Source of the DNA: Aestuariibius sp. HNIBRBA575
GTDB lineage: Bacteria; Pseudomonadota; Alphaproteobacteria; Rhodobacterales; Rhodobacteraceae
Direction: 5' to 3'
DNA: 64,000 bases
Assembly (NCBI RefSeq): GCF_040932005.1
Contig: NZ_CP162414.1
Location: 149,001-213,000, forward strand
Part shown: positions 1-7,921 of the stretch, one piece after another
How the letters are laid out: each line of letters starts with the position of its first letter
How positions within the stretch are numbered: position 1 is the first letter of the stretch
Made by a program: the position numbers and the translations under genes
The notes under the pieces: generated by a model
The model's database searches: none
What the model was told of the DNA's origin: nothing
The model's input: the letters and a program-made list of their open reading frames with translations, nothing else

Positions 1-14
1 TTGTGATCTGGTCG

Positions 15-1349
15 TTAACTATCAGGGTCATGGTTGTTCATGGGGGACCGGCCAATGGAATCATAGGCCTCAAATCCGGCACGTTTTGCGTCTTTGGCGG
101 AATAGATATTGCGTAGATCAGCCATCCGGGGGGCCGTCATATGTTTGGCGATGCGTTTCAGGTCCAATGCGCGGAATTCGTTCCATTCGGTCAGCAAAAC
201 CACCAGATCAGCGTTTCGGGCGGCTTTGTAGGCGTCGTCAGACCAAATCACACCGGGCAATAGCGCCTCACCTTCGTGTTTGCCTTGGGGATCGGTGACA
301 CGCACCTTGGCACCGCCGCCGACCAAAGCCGGGACAATCGTTAGGGCAGGCGCATCCCGCATATCGTCTGTGTTGGGTTTGAACGTTGCGCCCAGAACGG
401 CAATTGTTTTGCCATTAAAGCTGCCGTCGCAAAGGTCTAACAGCTTATCGACCATGCGGCGTTTTACTTCTTCGTTCACTTTGATCACGGCCTCGGTGAT
501 CTGCATGGGCATGGCATGTTCCTGTCCGATACGCGCCAACGCTTTGGTATCTTTGGGAAAACATGATCCGCCATAGCCCGGTCCGGCATGTAAAAACTTG
601 TTGCCGATACGCCCATCCAGCCCCATGCCTTTGGACACTTGTTTGACATCCGCACCGACCTTTTCACACAGACCAGCGATTTCGTTGATGAAGGTAATTT
701 TGGTCGCAAGAAAGGCGTTGGCGGCGTATTTGATCATTTCCGCGCTTTCCAGATCCGTCGTGATGATTGGGAAGTCACGTAAGAAAAGCGGCCGGTAGAT
801 ATCCGCCATCACATCAGCTGCGCGGTCGGTTTGTACCCCAACAACAACCCGATCAGGGCGCATGAAGTCGTCGATCGCAGCGCCTTCGCGCAAAAATTCC
901 GGGTTTGAGGCAACGTCAAATTCAAGATTTGGGTTGGCCTTGTGGATCACTTGTTTGACCTTGCGATTCGTACCGACGGGAACCGTAGATTTGGTCACGA
1001 TCACGACATATTCGTTTGCAAGTTGCGCGATCTCTTCGGCGGCAGCCATGACGTAGGTCAGATCCGCATGACCGTCACCGCGGCGGGTCGGAGTGCCCAC
1101 AGCAATAAACACGGCTTCGGCGCCTTCTAAGGCCTGTTTTAGATCAAGCGTAAACGAAAGACGGCTCGCAGCGACGTTTTTGGCCATCAATTCGTCGAGG
1201 CCCGGCTCATAAATGGGCACTTCGCCTGCGTTCAGACGTTCGATTTTGGACGGGTCTTTGTCCACGCATACGACTTCGTGGCCGAAATCTGAGAAACACA
1301 CCCCAGAGACAAGCCCAACATAGCCTGTGCCAATCATCGCAATCCGCAT
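15..1349 (-). CDS. ugd: UDP-glucose 6-dehydrogenase
   Basis: Oxidises UDP-glucose to UDP-glucuronate in two NAD-dependent steps in the cytoplasm, supplying precursors for exopolysaccharide or glycolipids. The N-terminus MRIAMIGTGYVGLVSG is the Rossmann dinucleotide loop of this family. The central GGSCFPKDTKAL segment carries the catalytic cysteine, and the C-terminal part contains the FKPNTDDMRDAP motif. The 444-residue length is normal. The reading frame stays open 21 codons further upstream, but I chose the ATG directly before the Rossmann motif because an AAGGAAAAGG ribosome site precedes it. It stands alone at the window edge, so no pathway partners are visible. The identification is secure; which polymer it feeds is unknown. 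Confidence 0.96.
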   Translation of the reverse strand: MRIAMIGTGYVGLVSGVCFSDFGHEVVCVDKDPSKIERLNAGEVPIYEPGLDELMAKNVAASRLSFTLDLKQALEGAEAVFIAVGTPTRRGDGHADLTYVMAAAEEIAQLANEYVVIVTKSTVPVGTNRKVKQVIHKANPNLEFDVASNPEFLREGAAIDDFMRPDRVVVGVQTDRAADVMADIYRPLFLRDFPIITTDLESAEMIKYAANAFLATKITFINEIAGLCEKVGADVKQVSKGMGLDGRIGNKFLHAGPGYGGSCFPKDTKALARIGQEHAMPMQITEAVIKVNEEVKRRMVDKLLDLCDGSFNGKTIAVLGATFKPNTDDMRDAPALTIVPALVGGGAKVRVTDPQGKHEGEALLPGVIWSDDAYKAARNADLVVLLTEWNEFRALDLKRIAKHMTAPRMADLRNIYSAKDAKRAGFEAYDSIGRSPMNNHDPDS

Positions 1350-1554
1350 GAACCTTTTCCTTCTTTCGGCGTTATTTCCCCCACCTTTTGAAGATGATGG
1401 CCGGGCGCGCAAGCCCCAATCACGATACGAGAGAAAGCCGTGACAAAAAACCCTCTGGTTTGTTTACCTGCTGTTAATCGCCGCACGGCGCTCAAAGGCT
1501 TTGTTTAACGGGGCCAAGTAGAGACTTAGGGCATCATTCAAAAGGAGTTTGCTG

Positions 1555-2667
1555 ATGTCGGAAGTGTCTTCCCGGCTCGAATTGCCCTACCTGCTGCCAT
1601 CGCAGGCCCAGAAACATGTCACCCATAACGAAGCCCTGCAACGTTTGGACGGATTGGTGCAGCTCACTTTGATGAGCTTTGACGCCGACACGCCGCCGGG
1701 GCCACCCAATGATGGGGATGCGCATTTTGTTGGGTCCAGTCCCACGGGCGCATGGCTGGGGCAGGCAGGAATGCTGGCCATCTGGGACAATACAAATTGG
1801 ACGTTTACTGCTCCTCTCGCGGGTTGGTTGGCATGGGATGTCGGCAATCAGGCGTTTGTGGTGTTTGACGGATCTAGTTGGCAGGATTTGCCTGTGATCC
1901 TTGAAAATGTGTCAGGTATCGGGATTCAATCGACGTCTGATGCGACGAACCGTTTGTCGGTGTCATCTGATGCGAGCCTGTTTTCGCATGCAGGGGCAGG
2001 GCATCAGTTCAAAATAAACAAGGCCTCTGCCGGAGATACGGCATCATTGTTGTATCAATCTAACTGGACAGGGCACGCTGAAATCGGGCTGGCTGGTGAC
2101 ACGGATTTGTCGATCAAAACCAGCGCAAACGGGTCCACATGGTTTGAATCGCTACGGTTTGAATCCGGGACCGGACTTGTGACGGGTCAAGCCGTTCAGA
2201 ACGCCGCCGATGATGTGACGCCGGGGCGATTAATGCGGACCGATTATGGTTACAGTCGTGGCAACGTCGTTGGCACAGTTTCAGAAACCGCGGGCCTGCC
2301 AACAGGTGCGGTGATTGAACGGGCCAGTACCGCAAATGGCACATACATACGGTTTGCCGACGGAACACAGATATGCACGTATACGGGCACGTTGGCCTAT
2401 GATGCAGCCAACCGGTTGGAATACAGCTGGACCTATCCGGCGGCCTTTGCGGCCGGCAGTACGCCGGCAATTTCAACCAATTTGATCAACGAATACGGAG
2501 CCACGCCGGGGCCGGATGAGTTTGGGCTGTTTGGCGGTCGGTTTGGCGGGGCCGGGATGCCTGAGACGATGGTGGATATACGGCTATATCGCATGTCGGG
2601 CGCTACGAATTTCCTGGCTGGGGATACATTACAGTTTTCCGCCACGGCCATTGGTCGCTGGTTTTGA
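1555..2667 (+). CDS. DUF2793 domain-containing protein
   Basis: The first ~95 residues (LPYLLPSQAQKHVTHNEAL, then tryptophan-rich WLGQAGMLAIWDNTNW) match the DUF2793 domain frequent in Rhodobacteraceae. DUF2793 proteins are often phage- or gene-transfer-agent-associated surface or spike proteins; I recall this link but cannot test it here. The rest is rich in Gly, Ser, Thr and Asn, as expected for a beta-structured fibre. It has 370 residues, no signal peptide and no membrane helix. The start is the ATG 7 bases after AAAGGAG; a TTG two codons earlier is open but badly placed. No phage structural genes flank it, so it is either a stand-alone gene or a remote part of a GTA-like set. Function unknown. 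Confidence 0.85.
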   Translation: MSEVSSRLELPYLLPSQAQKHVTHNEALQRLDGLVQLTLMSFDADTPPGPPNDGDAHFVGSSPTGAWLGQAGMLAIWDNTNWTFTAPLAGWLAWDVGNQAFVVFDGSSWQDLPVILENVSGIGIQSTSDATNRLSVSSDASLFSHAGAGHQFKINKASAGDTASLLYQSNWTGHAEIGLAGDTDLSIKTSANGSTWFESLRFESGTGLVTGQAVQNAADDVTPGRLMRTDYGYSRGNVVGTVSETAGLPTGAVIERASTANGTYIRFADGTQICTYTGTLAYDAANRLEYSWTYPAAFAAGSTPAISTNLINEYGATPGPDEFGLFGGRFGGAGMPETMVDIRLYRMSGATNFLAGDTLQFSATAIGRWF

Positions 2668-2672
2668 ACAAA

Positions 2673-2702
2673 AAGGGCCGCCCCGGCGATGGGACGGCCC
2701 TT
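2673..2702 (-). terminator. Rho-independent terminator between convergent genes
   Basis: A GC-rich hairpin with 12-base arms (AAGGGCCGCCCC and GGGACGGCCCTT, one G-U pair) and a 6-base loop. Read on the minus strand it is followed by TTTTTG, so it best terminates the transcript from the yhhQ side. It lies 5 bases after the DUF2793 stop and may also act on the plus strand. Confidence 0.8.
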
Positions 2703-2778
2703 CGAAAGTTCAGGAGGTGAGGCCGGTTAGACTGCTCTTTTCAGAGGCCCACCTAAGGTTTGCTGACCAAGGGCTGCC

Positions 2779-2835
2779 CTAGCCAAACATCCCCCAAGTT
2801 GTCCCGACACTATTCTCCAATCTCTTTCTTGACAC
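2779..2835 (-). CDS. 18-codon small ORF with extreme Shine-Dalgarno
   Basis: A GTG-started ORF encoding VSRKRLENSVGTTWGMFG. It is preceded, with 7 bases between the GGAGG core and the GTG, by GAAAGGAGGTGATCCA, which is complementary to the whole 3' end of 16S rRNA. It lies 89 bases downstream of the queuosine-precursor transporter on the same strand and upstream of the terminator at 2673-2702. A 9-base stretch at 2712-2720 could pair with this Shine-Dalgarno in the transcript. No family is recognised. It could be a real microprotein, a leader peptide, or a regulatory RNA that uses the anti-SD complement. Evidence is the ribosome site and the layout only. Confidence 0.45.
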   Translation of the reverse strand: MSRKRLENSVGTTWGMFG

Positions 2836-2924
2836 TGGATCACCTCCTTTCAAATGTTTCGCCTGAAAGTAGGTTTGCACAGATTTAGTATAAGTCAAAA
2901 TCTTTTTGACTACATTTACCATCA

Positions 2925-3566
2925 TTATGTTGCGGATCGTGCCATCAATTGGGTGACGATCATTCGGAACGGGACCAATGCGATCAACGCAATTGCCAGT
3001 TTCACACCCCAATCAGCCACTGCCAGAGAGACCCACAATGGGGCATCTGCGCCAAATGTCAGGAACGGCATTGTATCCAACGCCCAAGAGGTTTCGCCGT
3101 CAGCCGCGGCGCCAAATGAGATAAATCCGGCGAATGCGATGGTGAAAAACAACGCGGTGTCGATTGTGGATCCAACCAGCGTAGATGCCAGCGGTGCACG
3201 CCACCATGCGCCATCGCGCAGACGGGAAAAGATCAGCACATCCAGCATTTGCGCCACAAGGAACGCAACAGCAGACCCAATCGCGATCCGGATCGCAACG
3301 GCCGGATAGGTGTATCCGTCGCCTTGCAACATGATCTGCGATCCGATCAGGGAACAAATGATCCCAACAACAAAACCAGCAAACACAACGCGACGCGCGT
3401 CTTGGGTTCCGTAAACGCGATTCATCACATCTGTGACCAGAAACGCAAAGGGATAGGTAAACGCCCCCCAAGTCAGTAGGCCGTCAAGCAGCAGGAACTG
3501 AACGAGGATGTTTGAAACCACCACGATGGTGGCCATGGCAAAGATGCCAGGTAGAATACGTGTCAT
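2925..3566 (-). CDS. yhhQ: Queuosine precursor transporter (VUT/YhhQ family)
   Basis: Inner-membrane protein of 213 residues with about six hydrophobic helices. The family (DUF165) imports 7-deazaguanine precursors preQ0/preQ1 for tRNA queuosine synthesis. Family hallmarks are the TWGAFTYPFAFLVTDVMNRVYG segment (read here around residues 34-55), the acidic VTDVMN region and the late helix with DTALFF. It begins with MTRILPGIFAMA and has no obvious strong ribosome site. I looked for a preQ1 riboswitch in the 90 bases upstream and could not fold one convincingly. Neighbours do not belong to queuosine synthesis. The identification rests on the family pattern and is firm; the substrate is by homology. 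Confidence 0.88.
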   Translation of the reverse strand: MTRILPGIFAMATIVVVSNILVQFLLLDGLLTWGAFTYPFAFLVTDVMNRVYGTQDARRVVFAGFVVGIICSLIGSQIMLQGDGYTYPAVAIRIAIGSAVAFLVAQMLDVLIFSRLRDGAWWRAPLASTLVGSTIDTALFFTIAFAGFISFGAAADGETSWALDTMPFLTFGADAPLWVSLAVADWGVKLAIALIALVPFRMIVTQLMARSAT

Positions 3567-3659
3567 GATATGATCCGTTTTATCAAGGTAGCGGAGACTT
3601 GGCCCCCGAATGGGGACGAGCGGCGTTTAGAGACCAAAACCGCACCGGTCAATCCTTTT

Positions 3660-4532
3660 TTAAGAATTGATTTGATACTCGACGATCTGAGTGCGCTGGA
3701 ACGCCCGGAAATTATCATCCGAAATCAGGGTCATTTTTAACTGACCCTCGGAATCCTGCCAGATGCTGATCCCTTCTAGATTGTCATAGGTGCCAACCCA
3801 GGTTTCAAACAGTGTTTCTTCGTTTTGGCCGTTTTCATCGAACCGCCGAACGCGGCTGCGAAATCCAAACCCAACAAAGTCGCGTTCAAGGATATATAGC
3901 CGCCCATCTGGGTCAAAATCCGCGCCGGTCACCAGAAATTTGCCACGTCTGGGCAGGTGAAACGGAATGGTCCACGTGCCGCCATGGTACCGATAAACCG
4001 GGAACGGCCGAGTTTCGCGCCCGGACCGTTCTGGAATCGTATAAATGTCACCGCTGGAATCCAGCGCCAGCGCCTCAAGCGAGGAATTGTGCTGCATGTT
4101 CTGGAATTCAGCATGTTGGGGCAACCACGTCCCGATGTCGTTGGCGTCGGAATAGGTCCAGACGCGGTGTTCTCCTTCGAAAGAAATGAACACCCGGCCA
4201 TCAGGGCGCAACGCGATCCCTTCGCTGTCAATCTGAAGCCGCAAACCCAGATCGGGCATTTTGCTACTCAGTAACATCGAGCTGGCGGTGATGTCTTTGA
4301 CGATCCCCTGATCGCGCGTGAAATGTCCCTGCAACAGCAGCCCACGATCATTCAGGGCGTAAAAAGACTGTCCTGAATCAAAGACTTCGATGCCGCTCAT
4401 GCCACCAAATCCGGGCATATCGCTTTGCCACGTATAGCTGCCCAAAAAGGTGACGTTTTGGCTGTCATTGGCCGAAACATCCGCACGGGCTGGCGCGGCC
4501 AAAACCAAGGCCGCGATGATCCATTTCAGCAT
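3660..4532 (-). CDS. Esterase-like activity of phytase family protein
   Basis: A secreted or periplasmic protein of 290 residues: a signal peptide (MLKWIIAALVLAAPARA) followed by a beta-propeller-like domain. Segments such as GGMSGIEVFDSGQSFYALNDRG, IDSEGIALRPDGRVFISFEGEHRVW and DNLEGISIWQ (positions about 42-64, 100-123 and 255) match the phytase-like esterase family (PF13449). Members are predicted phosphoesterases; the substrate is unknown. The stop lies only 3 bases downstream of the mepA stop region's neighbour, so it appears to be the last gene of an MFS-mepA-esterase run on the minus strand. The start ATG is supported by the signal peptide directly after it. Confidence 0.82.
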   Translation of the reverse strand: MLKWIIAALVLAAPARADVSANDSQNVTFLGSYTWQSDMPGFGGMSGIEVFDSGQSFYALNDRGLLLQGHFTRDQGIVKDITASSMLLSSKMPDLGLRLQIDSEGIALRPDGRVFISFEGEHRVWTYSDANDIGTWLPQHAEFQNMQHNSSLEALALDSSGDIYTIPERSGRETRPFPVYRYHGGTWTIPFHLPRRGKFLVTGADFDPDGRLYILERDFVGFGFRSRVRRFDENGQNEETLFETWVGTYDNLEGISIWQDSEGQLKMTLISDDNFRAFQRTQIVEYQINS

Positions 4533-4535
4533 TGG

Positions 4536-5456
4536 TTACTCCGATGCGGCAACCGCGCTACAGGTGCCGGGCATCCGCGCCATCGTCAGGGGGGGCCGCG
4601 GTGTGGACGGCGTGGCATTCGGATTTGGCGGGGGTGGGTTCAAGATATCGTTGACCCAATTCTGCGCATCGGCACAGCCATCCCCAGCGGGGGGCGGAGC
4701 CTGATCTTCGCAGTTTGTCGCGCCGCGCGGACAGGACAGGCGCACGTGGAAATGATAATGATGCCCCCACCATGGCCGAATTTTGCGCAGCCAGTCACGA
4801 TCACCGGTTTCCCAATTGCACATGTCGACCTTGGCACCGGGAAATACAAAAATCCGCGCCACACGGGGATCCGAAGCCGCTGCACGCAGCAATTGACGGT
4901 GCTCTTCGGTCCAGCTGTTATTGGTGTAGGCACCGCTGGCGCGACGCATGGAAATCGACGAAATATTTTCACGTTCGCTGCGGGTCAGGTTCAACCGATC
5001 CGGGGGTAACATCCAGATATCAATGTCCAATCCGGATTGATGGCTGCGATGGCCGGACAGCATTGGGCCGCCACGCGGCTGGCTCATGTCACCGATATAA
5101 AGCCCCTCCCAGCCGGGCAGGCGGGCCGCAAATCTGGACAGATCCTGAACGTAATCCACAGTGTCGGGCTGGGCCCAATTGCGATTGCGGCTTAGGCGCA
5201 TGGCCTGCCATGTCGGCCCGGTTTCGGGCAGCTGAACCGCACCGGCCTGACATCCGCGCGCATATCCACCGACGGGCTCTGAATCCTGAGCAGACGCCGC
5301 AGGAATATAGCCAAACACCTCTTTGGCGGATCGGTTATCATTGCTGTTTTGGGACGAAACGCGGGTAGCCGTCGCGTTATTTGTCGCCGTTTCACCACGA
5401 TCCCGACAGGACGTCAGGGCCAAAACACATGTCATCGCTAAAATGAGGCGGATCAT
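4536..5456 (-). CDS. mepA: Penicillin-insensitive murein endopeptidase
   Basis: Periplasmic LAS-type metalloendopeptidase that cuts D-Ala-mDAP cross-links in peptidoglycan. The N-terminus MIRLILAMTCVLALTSCRDRG is a signal sequence ending in a lipobox-like LTSC, so it may be a lipoprotein. The zinc site is recognisable: SHQSGLDIDIWM (about residues 135-146), and the WWGHHYHFHVRL segment with the histidine cluster near the C-terminal third. Length is 306 residues. The reading frame extends further upstream, but the chosen ATG has AAGGAG in front and overlaps the upstream MFS stop in an ATGA, indicating translational coupling. The C-terminus is proline-rich, as is usual for alphaproteobacterial MepA. 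Confidence 0.93.
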   Translation of the reverse strand: MIRLILAMTCVLALTSCRDRGETATNNATATRVSSQNSNDNRSAKEVFGYIPAASAQDSEPVGGYARGCQAGAVQLPETGPTWQAMRLSRNRNWAQPDTVDYVQDLSRFAARLPGWEGLYIGDMSQPRGGPMLSGHRSHQSGLDIDIWMLPPDRLNLTRSERENISSISMRRASGAYTNNSWTEEHRQLLRAAASDPRVARIFVFPGAKVDMCNWETGDRDWLRKIRPWWGHHYHFHVRLSCPRGATNCEDQAPPPAGDGCADAQNWVNDILNPPPPNPNATPSTPRPPLTMARMPGTCSAVAASE

Positions 5457-6820
5457 ACTGCTCGATCTCCTTCTGGTTTGACCCAACGTAGCAGAAATAG
5501 CCCCAAAAGGAAAAGAATGATCACAGGAATAAACCCTTGTTGGTTGTTCCCGGTCCATGCGGTGATCAAGGCGATTAATGCAGGTGCAAGAAATGCGGTT
5601 GCTTTGCCGGACAATGCAAACAAGCCAAAGGCTTCGGTGGGGCGGTCAGGGTCCGCATGGCGCACCATCAAGGAACGGCTGGCAGCATAGAGCGCCCCGC
5701 CAGCCCCGCCCGTGACGGCCCCGCAGATTAAGAAGATCACGTCTGGCAGGCTTGATCCTTCGGGTAGGGGAAACCCAAACAAGTGTTGGCGGGACATGCC
5801 GATGATCACCGCCCCAACAGCGATTAAGCACCAAATTGCCACGCGAATAACGGGTTTGGGTCCGACACGTGCGTCAAAAATACCCCCGATCGCGGTCGTA
5901 ATGGCCGCTGAAATGGCGCCGATAATCCCAAATACGCCGATTTGAACTATCGACCATTCCAGCACCAGCGCGGCATAAAATCCGCCAAAAGCATAAAGCG
6001 CATTCAGGGCATCCCGATATAACATCGAACTGATCAAGAAATTGAGCAGGCTTTTCCGGTGTGTGATGGCCTTTAATGACGTTTTCAAATCGCTCCAAAT
6101 TTGGCGAAAGGGCACCGAAGATTTTACCTTGCGGGGATCGTCGCGTACCCATGCAAAGAACGGGATCATGAAAATGACATACCAGATCGCAATGAACGGT
6201 CCGACGGCTCTGGTGCCTTCTCTGGTTTCAGGATCAAGCCCAAACAGGGGCGCATTCCCGAGCAATGTCACACCATTTTCGTTCTCAGCCAGCAAAAGCA
6301 GCATGATAAGCAGCGCCAACACTCCGCCCCAATACCCAAAAGCGGCACCCATTCCTGATATACGTCCAACGGTTTTTTCATCGCCTAATGACGGCAGGAT
6401 CGCATTGGTGAAGTTGAGGGCAGATTCAGCCGCAAAGAAGCCGACATAGAAAATGACCAGCATCAAATACAGTGACGAACCATCAGGTGTCAGCCCCCAC
6501 AATGACGCGGTGGCGGCGACGAAAATCGCTGAAAACAACAATATCCAAGGCATCTTGCGGCCCGAATTATCGGCCCAGACCCCCAAAACAGGCGCGGTCA
6601 CTGCGATCAGCAATCCCGCGATGGTTTGGCTAATGGCCCAGATACTTTGAGAGTTGGCTTTGGCGGCCTCTTGGGTCAGGCCTGCATCCATAAAATAGTT
6701 TGTGGCCACATAGGCAAAGTAAGGACCAAAGATAAACGTGAGGCCCAAAGTGTAAAAGGGTTGTGACGCCCAGTCGAAAAAGAACCAACCCCAAATACGT
6801 TTTCGCAAACTGCGATCCAT
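5453..6820 (-). CDS. MFS transporter, UMF1 / Atg22-like
   Basis: Inner-membrane transporter with about 12 helices over 455 residues. The opening RKRIWGWFFFDWASQPFYTL and the later LPSLGDEKTVGRISGMGAAFGYWGG are characteristic of the UMF1 family related to yeast Atg22. Substrates of bacterial members are mostly unknown; amino acids or peptides are the usual guess. Its stop overlaps the mepA start (ATGA), so the two are translated together; a link to recycling of cell-wall fragments is possible but is inference from gene order only. No regulator is adjacent. Confidence 0.85.
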   Translation of the reverse strand: MDRSLRKRIWGWFFFDWASQPFYTLGLTFIFGPYFAYVATNYFMDAGLTQEAAKANSQSIWAISQTIAGLLIAVTAPVLGVWADNSGRKMPWILLFSAIFVAATASLWGLTPDGSSLYLMLVIFYVGFFAAESALNFTNAILPSLGDEKTVGRISGMGAAFGYWGGVLALLIMLLLLAENENGVTLLGNAPLFGLDPETREGTRAVGPFIAIWYVIFMIPFFAWVRDDPRKVKSSVPFRQIWSDLKTSLKAITHRKSLLNFLISSMLYRDALNALYAFGGFYAALVLEWSIVQIGVFGIIGAISAAITTAIGGIFDARVGPKPVIRVAIWCLIAVGAVIIGMSRQHLFGFPLPEGSSLPDVIFLICGAVTGGAGGALYAASRSLMVRHADPDRPTEAFGLFALSGKATAFLAPALIALITAWTGNNQQGFIPVIILFLLGLFLLRWVKPEGDRAV

Positions 6821-6894
6821 CCCAACCCCCTGTTTTTCTCAGTTAGACAGGGAATGGGCGGTGCAGGCAAGGACTTGGTGAGGATTGCATGGCG

Positions 6895-7434
6895 TTAGGT
6901 GTCTTGCATTGGGGGCCAGCTGCGGGTTGCATCTGCGTTGGCCCAGTTCAAAACCCAATCGGGCGGGTCAATGCGGGGGCCGGTATGGCCGCAATATTTG
7001 GCGAATTCATCCGGGCACACGATGCCATCTTTGTCGGTGATCGCTGACCGGATCAGAACATGGCTGGTGCAATCGCCGCCGCTGTTCCACATGCTTTGTT
7101 CCACATATAAAAACCGGTCATCCCAGCCAATACCGCGGCTTTTCATGGTCAGTTTGTCAAACATTCGCACGCGGCGACGATACCGGGTGGACGACCCCGC
7201 AACGGTCAATCCCCATTTCTTTTCTTTCAATGCGCGCAGCAATCCGATCCTAAGCCCTAACGGCGTGCGTCCCAGATCATACAGCGTCAATGTGCGCCCG
7301 TTGTTCAGCTCCATCAGAAAATCCAGATCAATGGGCCAGCAGATATGCGTGCTGACATGGGTGCCATCGATCGGGAGCATGGGCTGTTTGCGGGCCTGCC
7401 ACAATTGCCACATTAAACGGGGCATCGGGTACAT
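6895..7434 (-). CDS. Thioesterase family protein (4HBT / hotdog fold)
   Basis: A 179-residue hotdog-fold protein. THVSTHICWPIDLDFLMELNNGRTLTLYDLGR (about residues 25-56) has the catalytic-type WPxDxDFxxELNNGR pattern of acyl-CoA thioesterase-like proteins, followed by AGSSTRYRRRVRMFDKL. Members hydrolyse acyl-CoA thioesters in the cytoplasm; the chain specificity cannot be read from the sequence. GGAG precedes the ATG. The gene is divergent from yggT, and the shared spacer holds a 20-bp palindrome of the LiuR/FadR style (7464-7483), which would fit control together with fatty-acid or branched-chain amino acid catabolism. That regulatory reading is inference. Confidence 0.8.
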   Translation of the reverse strand: MYPMPRLMWQLWQARKQPMLPIDGTHVSTHICWPIDLDFLMELNNGRTLTLYDLGRTPLGLRIGLLRALKEKKWGLTVAGSSTRYRRRVRMFDKLTMKSRGIGWDDRFLYVEQSMWNSGGDCTSHVLIRSAITDKDGIVCPDEFAKYCGHTGPRIDPPDWVLNWANADATRSWPPMQDT

Positions 7435-7463
7435 TTGGGTCTCCGGGGAATCGCTTGATTAAA

Positions 7464-7483
7464 AATTGACGTTTACGTCAATT
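7464..7483. promoter_or_regulatory. LiuR-like palindromic operator
   Basis: A perfect 20-bp dyad, AATTGACGT-TT-ACGTCAATT (9-base arms, 2-base centre), in the 140-bp divergent spacer between the thioesterase and yggT. The ACGTTTACGT core resembles the site of the MerR-type regulator LiuR of leucine/isovalerate degradation in Proteobacteria. It lies 30 bases upstream of the thioesterase ATG, so it most likely controls that gene. No such regulator lies in the window. Confidence 0.6.
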
Positions 7484-7574
7484 CGCATCGCTTTCAAGCT
7501 TTACGACACGGAAAGGAGTTGTCTGATAGGACAAGAATGCTTAGGTCCCAGCAAAGAGAAATAAGGAAACAACG

Positions 7575-7850
7575 ATGCAATCAATCATTCAAATCCTGCT
7601 GTTGGTGTTGGGCGTGGCGCGGACTTTCATCTTTGTCCACTTCATCATGAGCTGGTTGATTTCGTTTCAGGTGCTCAATATCCGTCAGCCATTTGTCAGC
7701 CAAATCTGGCATGGATTGAACCGTTTGCTGGAACCAATCTATGGGCCAATTCGTCGGGTTTTGCCCGCGATGGGCGGAATTGATCTGTCGCCGATTGTGG
7801 CGTTGCTGGGGATTGAGGCGATCCGGATCGTATTGTTCAACAATATGTAG
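7575..7850 (+). CDS. YggT family membrane protein
   Basis: A 91-residue integral membrane protein with two hydrophobic segments (about 5-30 and 70-90) separated by a loop containing ISFQVLNIRQPFV and RLLEPIYGPIRRVLP, the defining YggT signature. The family is linked to cell division, ion homeostasis or cell shape, and no biochemical activity is established. Length is typical of the single-repeat alphaproteobacterial form. AAGGAAA precedes the ATG. Neighbours are unrelated. Confidence 0.9.
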   Translation: MQSIIQILLLVLGVARTFIFVHFIMSWLISFQVLNIRQPFVSQIWHGLNRLLEPIYGPIRRVLPAMGGIDLSPIVALLGIEAIRIVLFNNM

Positions 7851-7860
7851 CAAACCAAAT

Positions 7861-7885
7861 GCGCCAGGCTGTTCTGGCCCGGCGC
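7861..7885 (+). terminator. Hairpin after yggT
   Basis: GCGCC and GGCGC arms with inner GG/CC pairs form a short hairpin 10 bases after the yggT stop, followed by GTGTTTT. It lies between the convergent yggT and serB and is a plausible weak terminator. Confidence 0.5.
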
Positions 7886-7921
7886 AATGCGTGTTTTAAC
7901 CGACAAAAAAGATGGGACCGC

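Noticed and set aside
1350..1554. Regulatory element between ugd and the DUF2793 gene
   Set aside because: No clear palindrome or hairpin with support in these 205 bases beyond the two ribosome sites.
2837..2850. Fragment of a 16S rRNA gene 3' end (GGATCACCTCCTTT)
   Set aside because: Only the last ~17 bases match, with no 16S sequence before it; it is better explained as the complement of a strong ribosome site on the minus strand.
3567..3659. preQ1 riboswitch upstream of the queuosine precursor transporter
   Set aside because: The needed pseudoknot and A-rich tail could not be drawn for any preQ1 class; only an unrelated CCCC/GGGG hairpin is seen.
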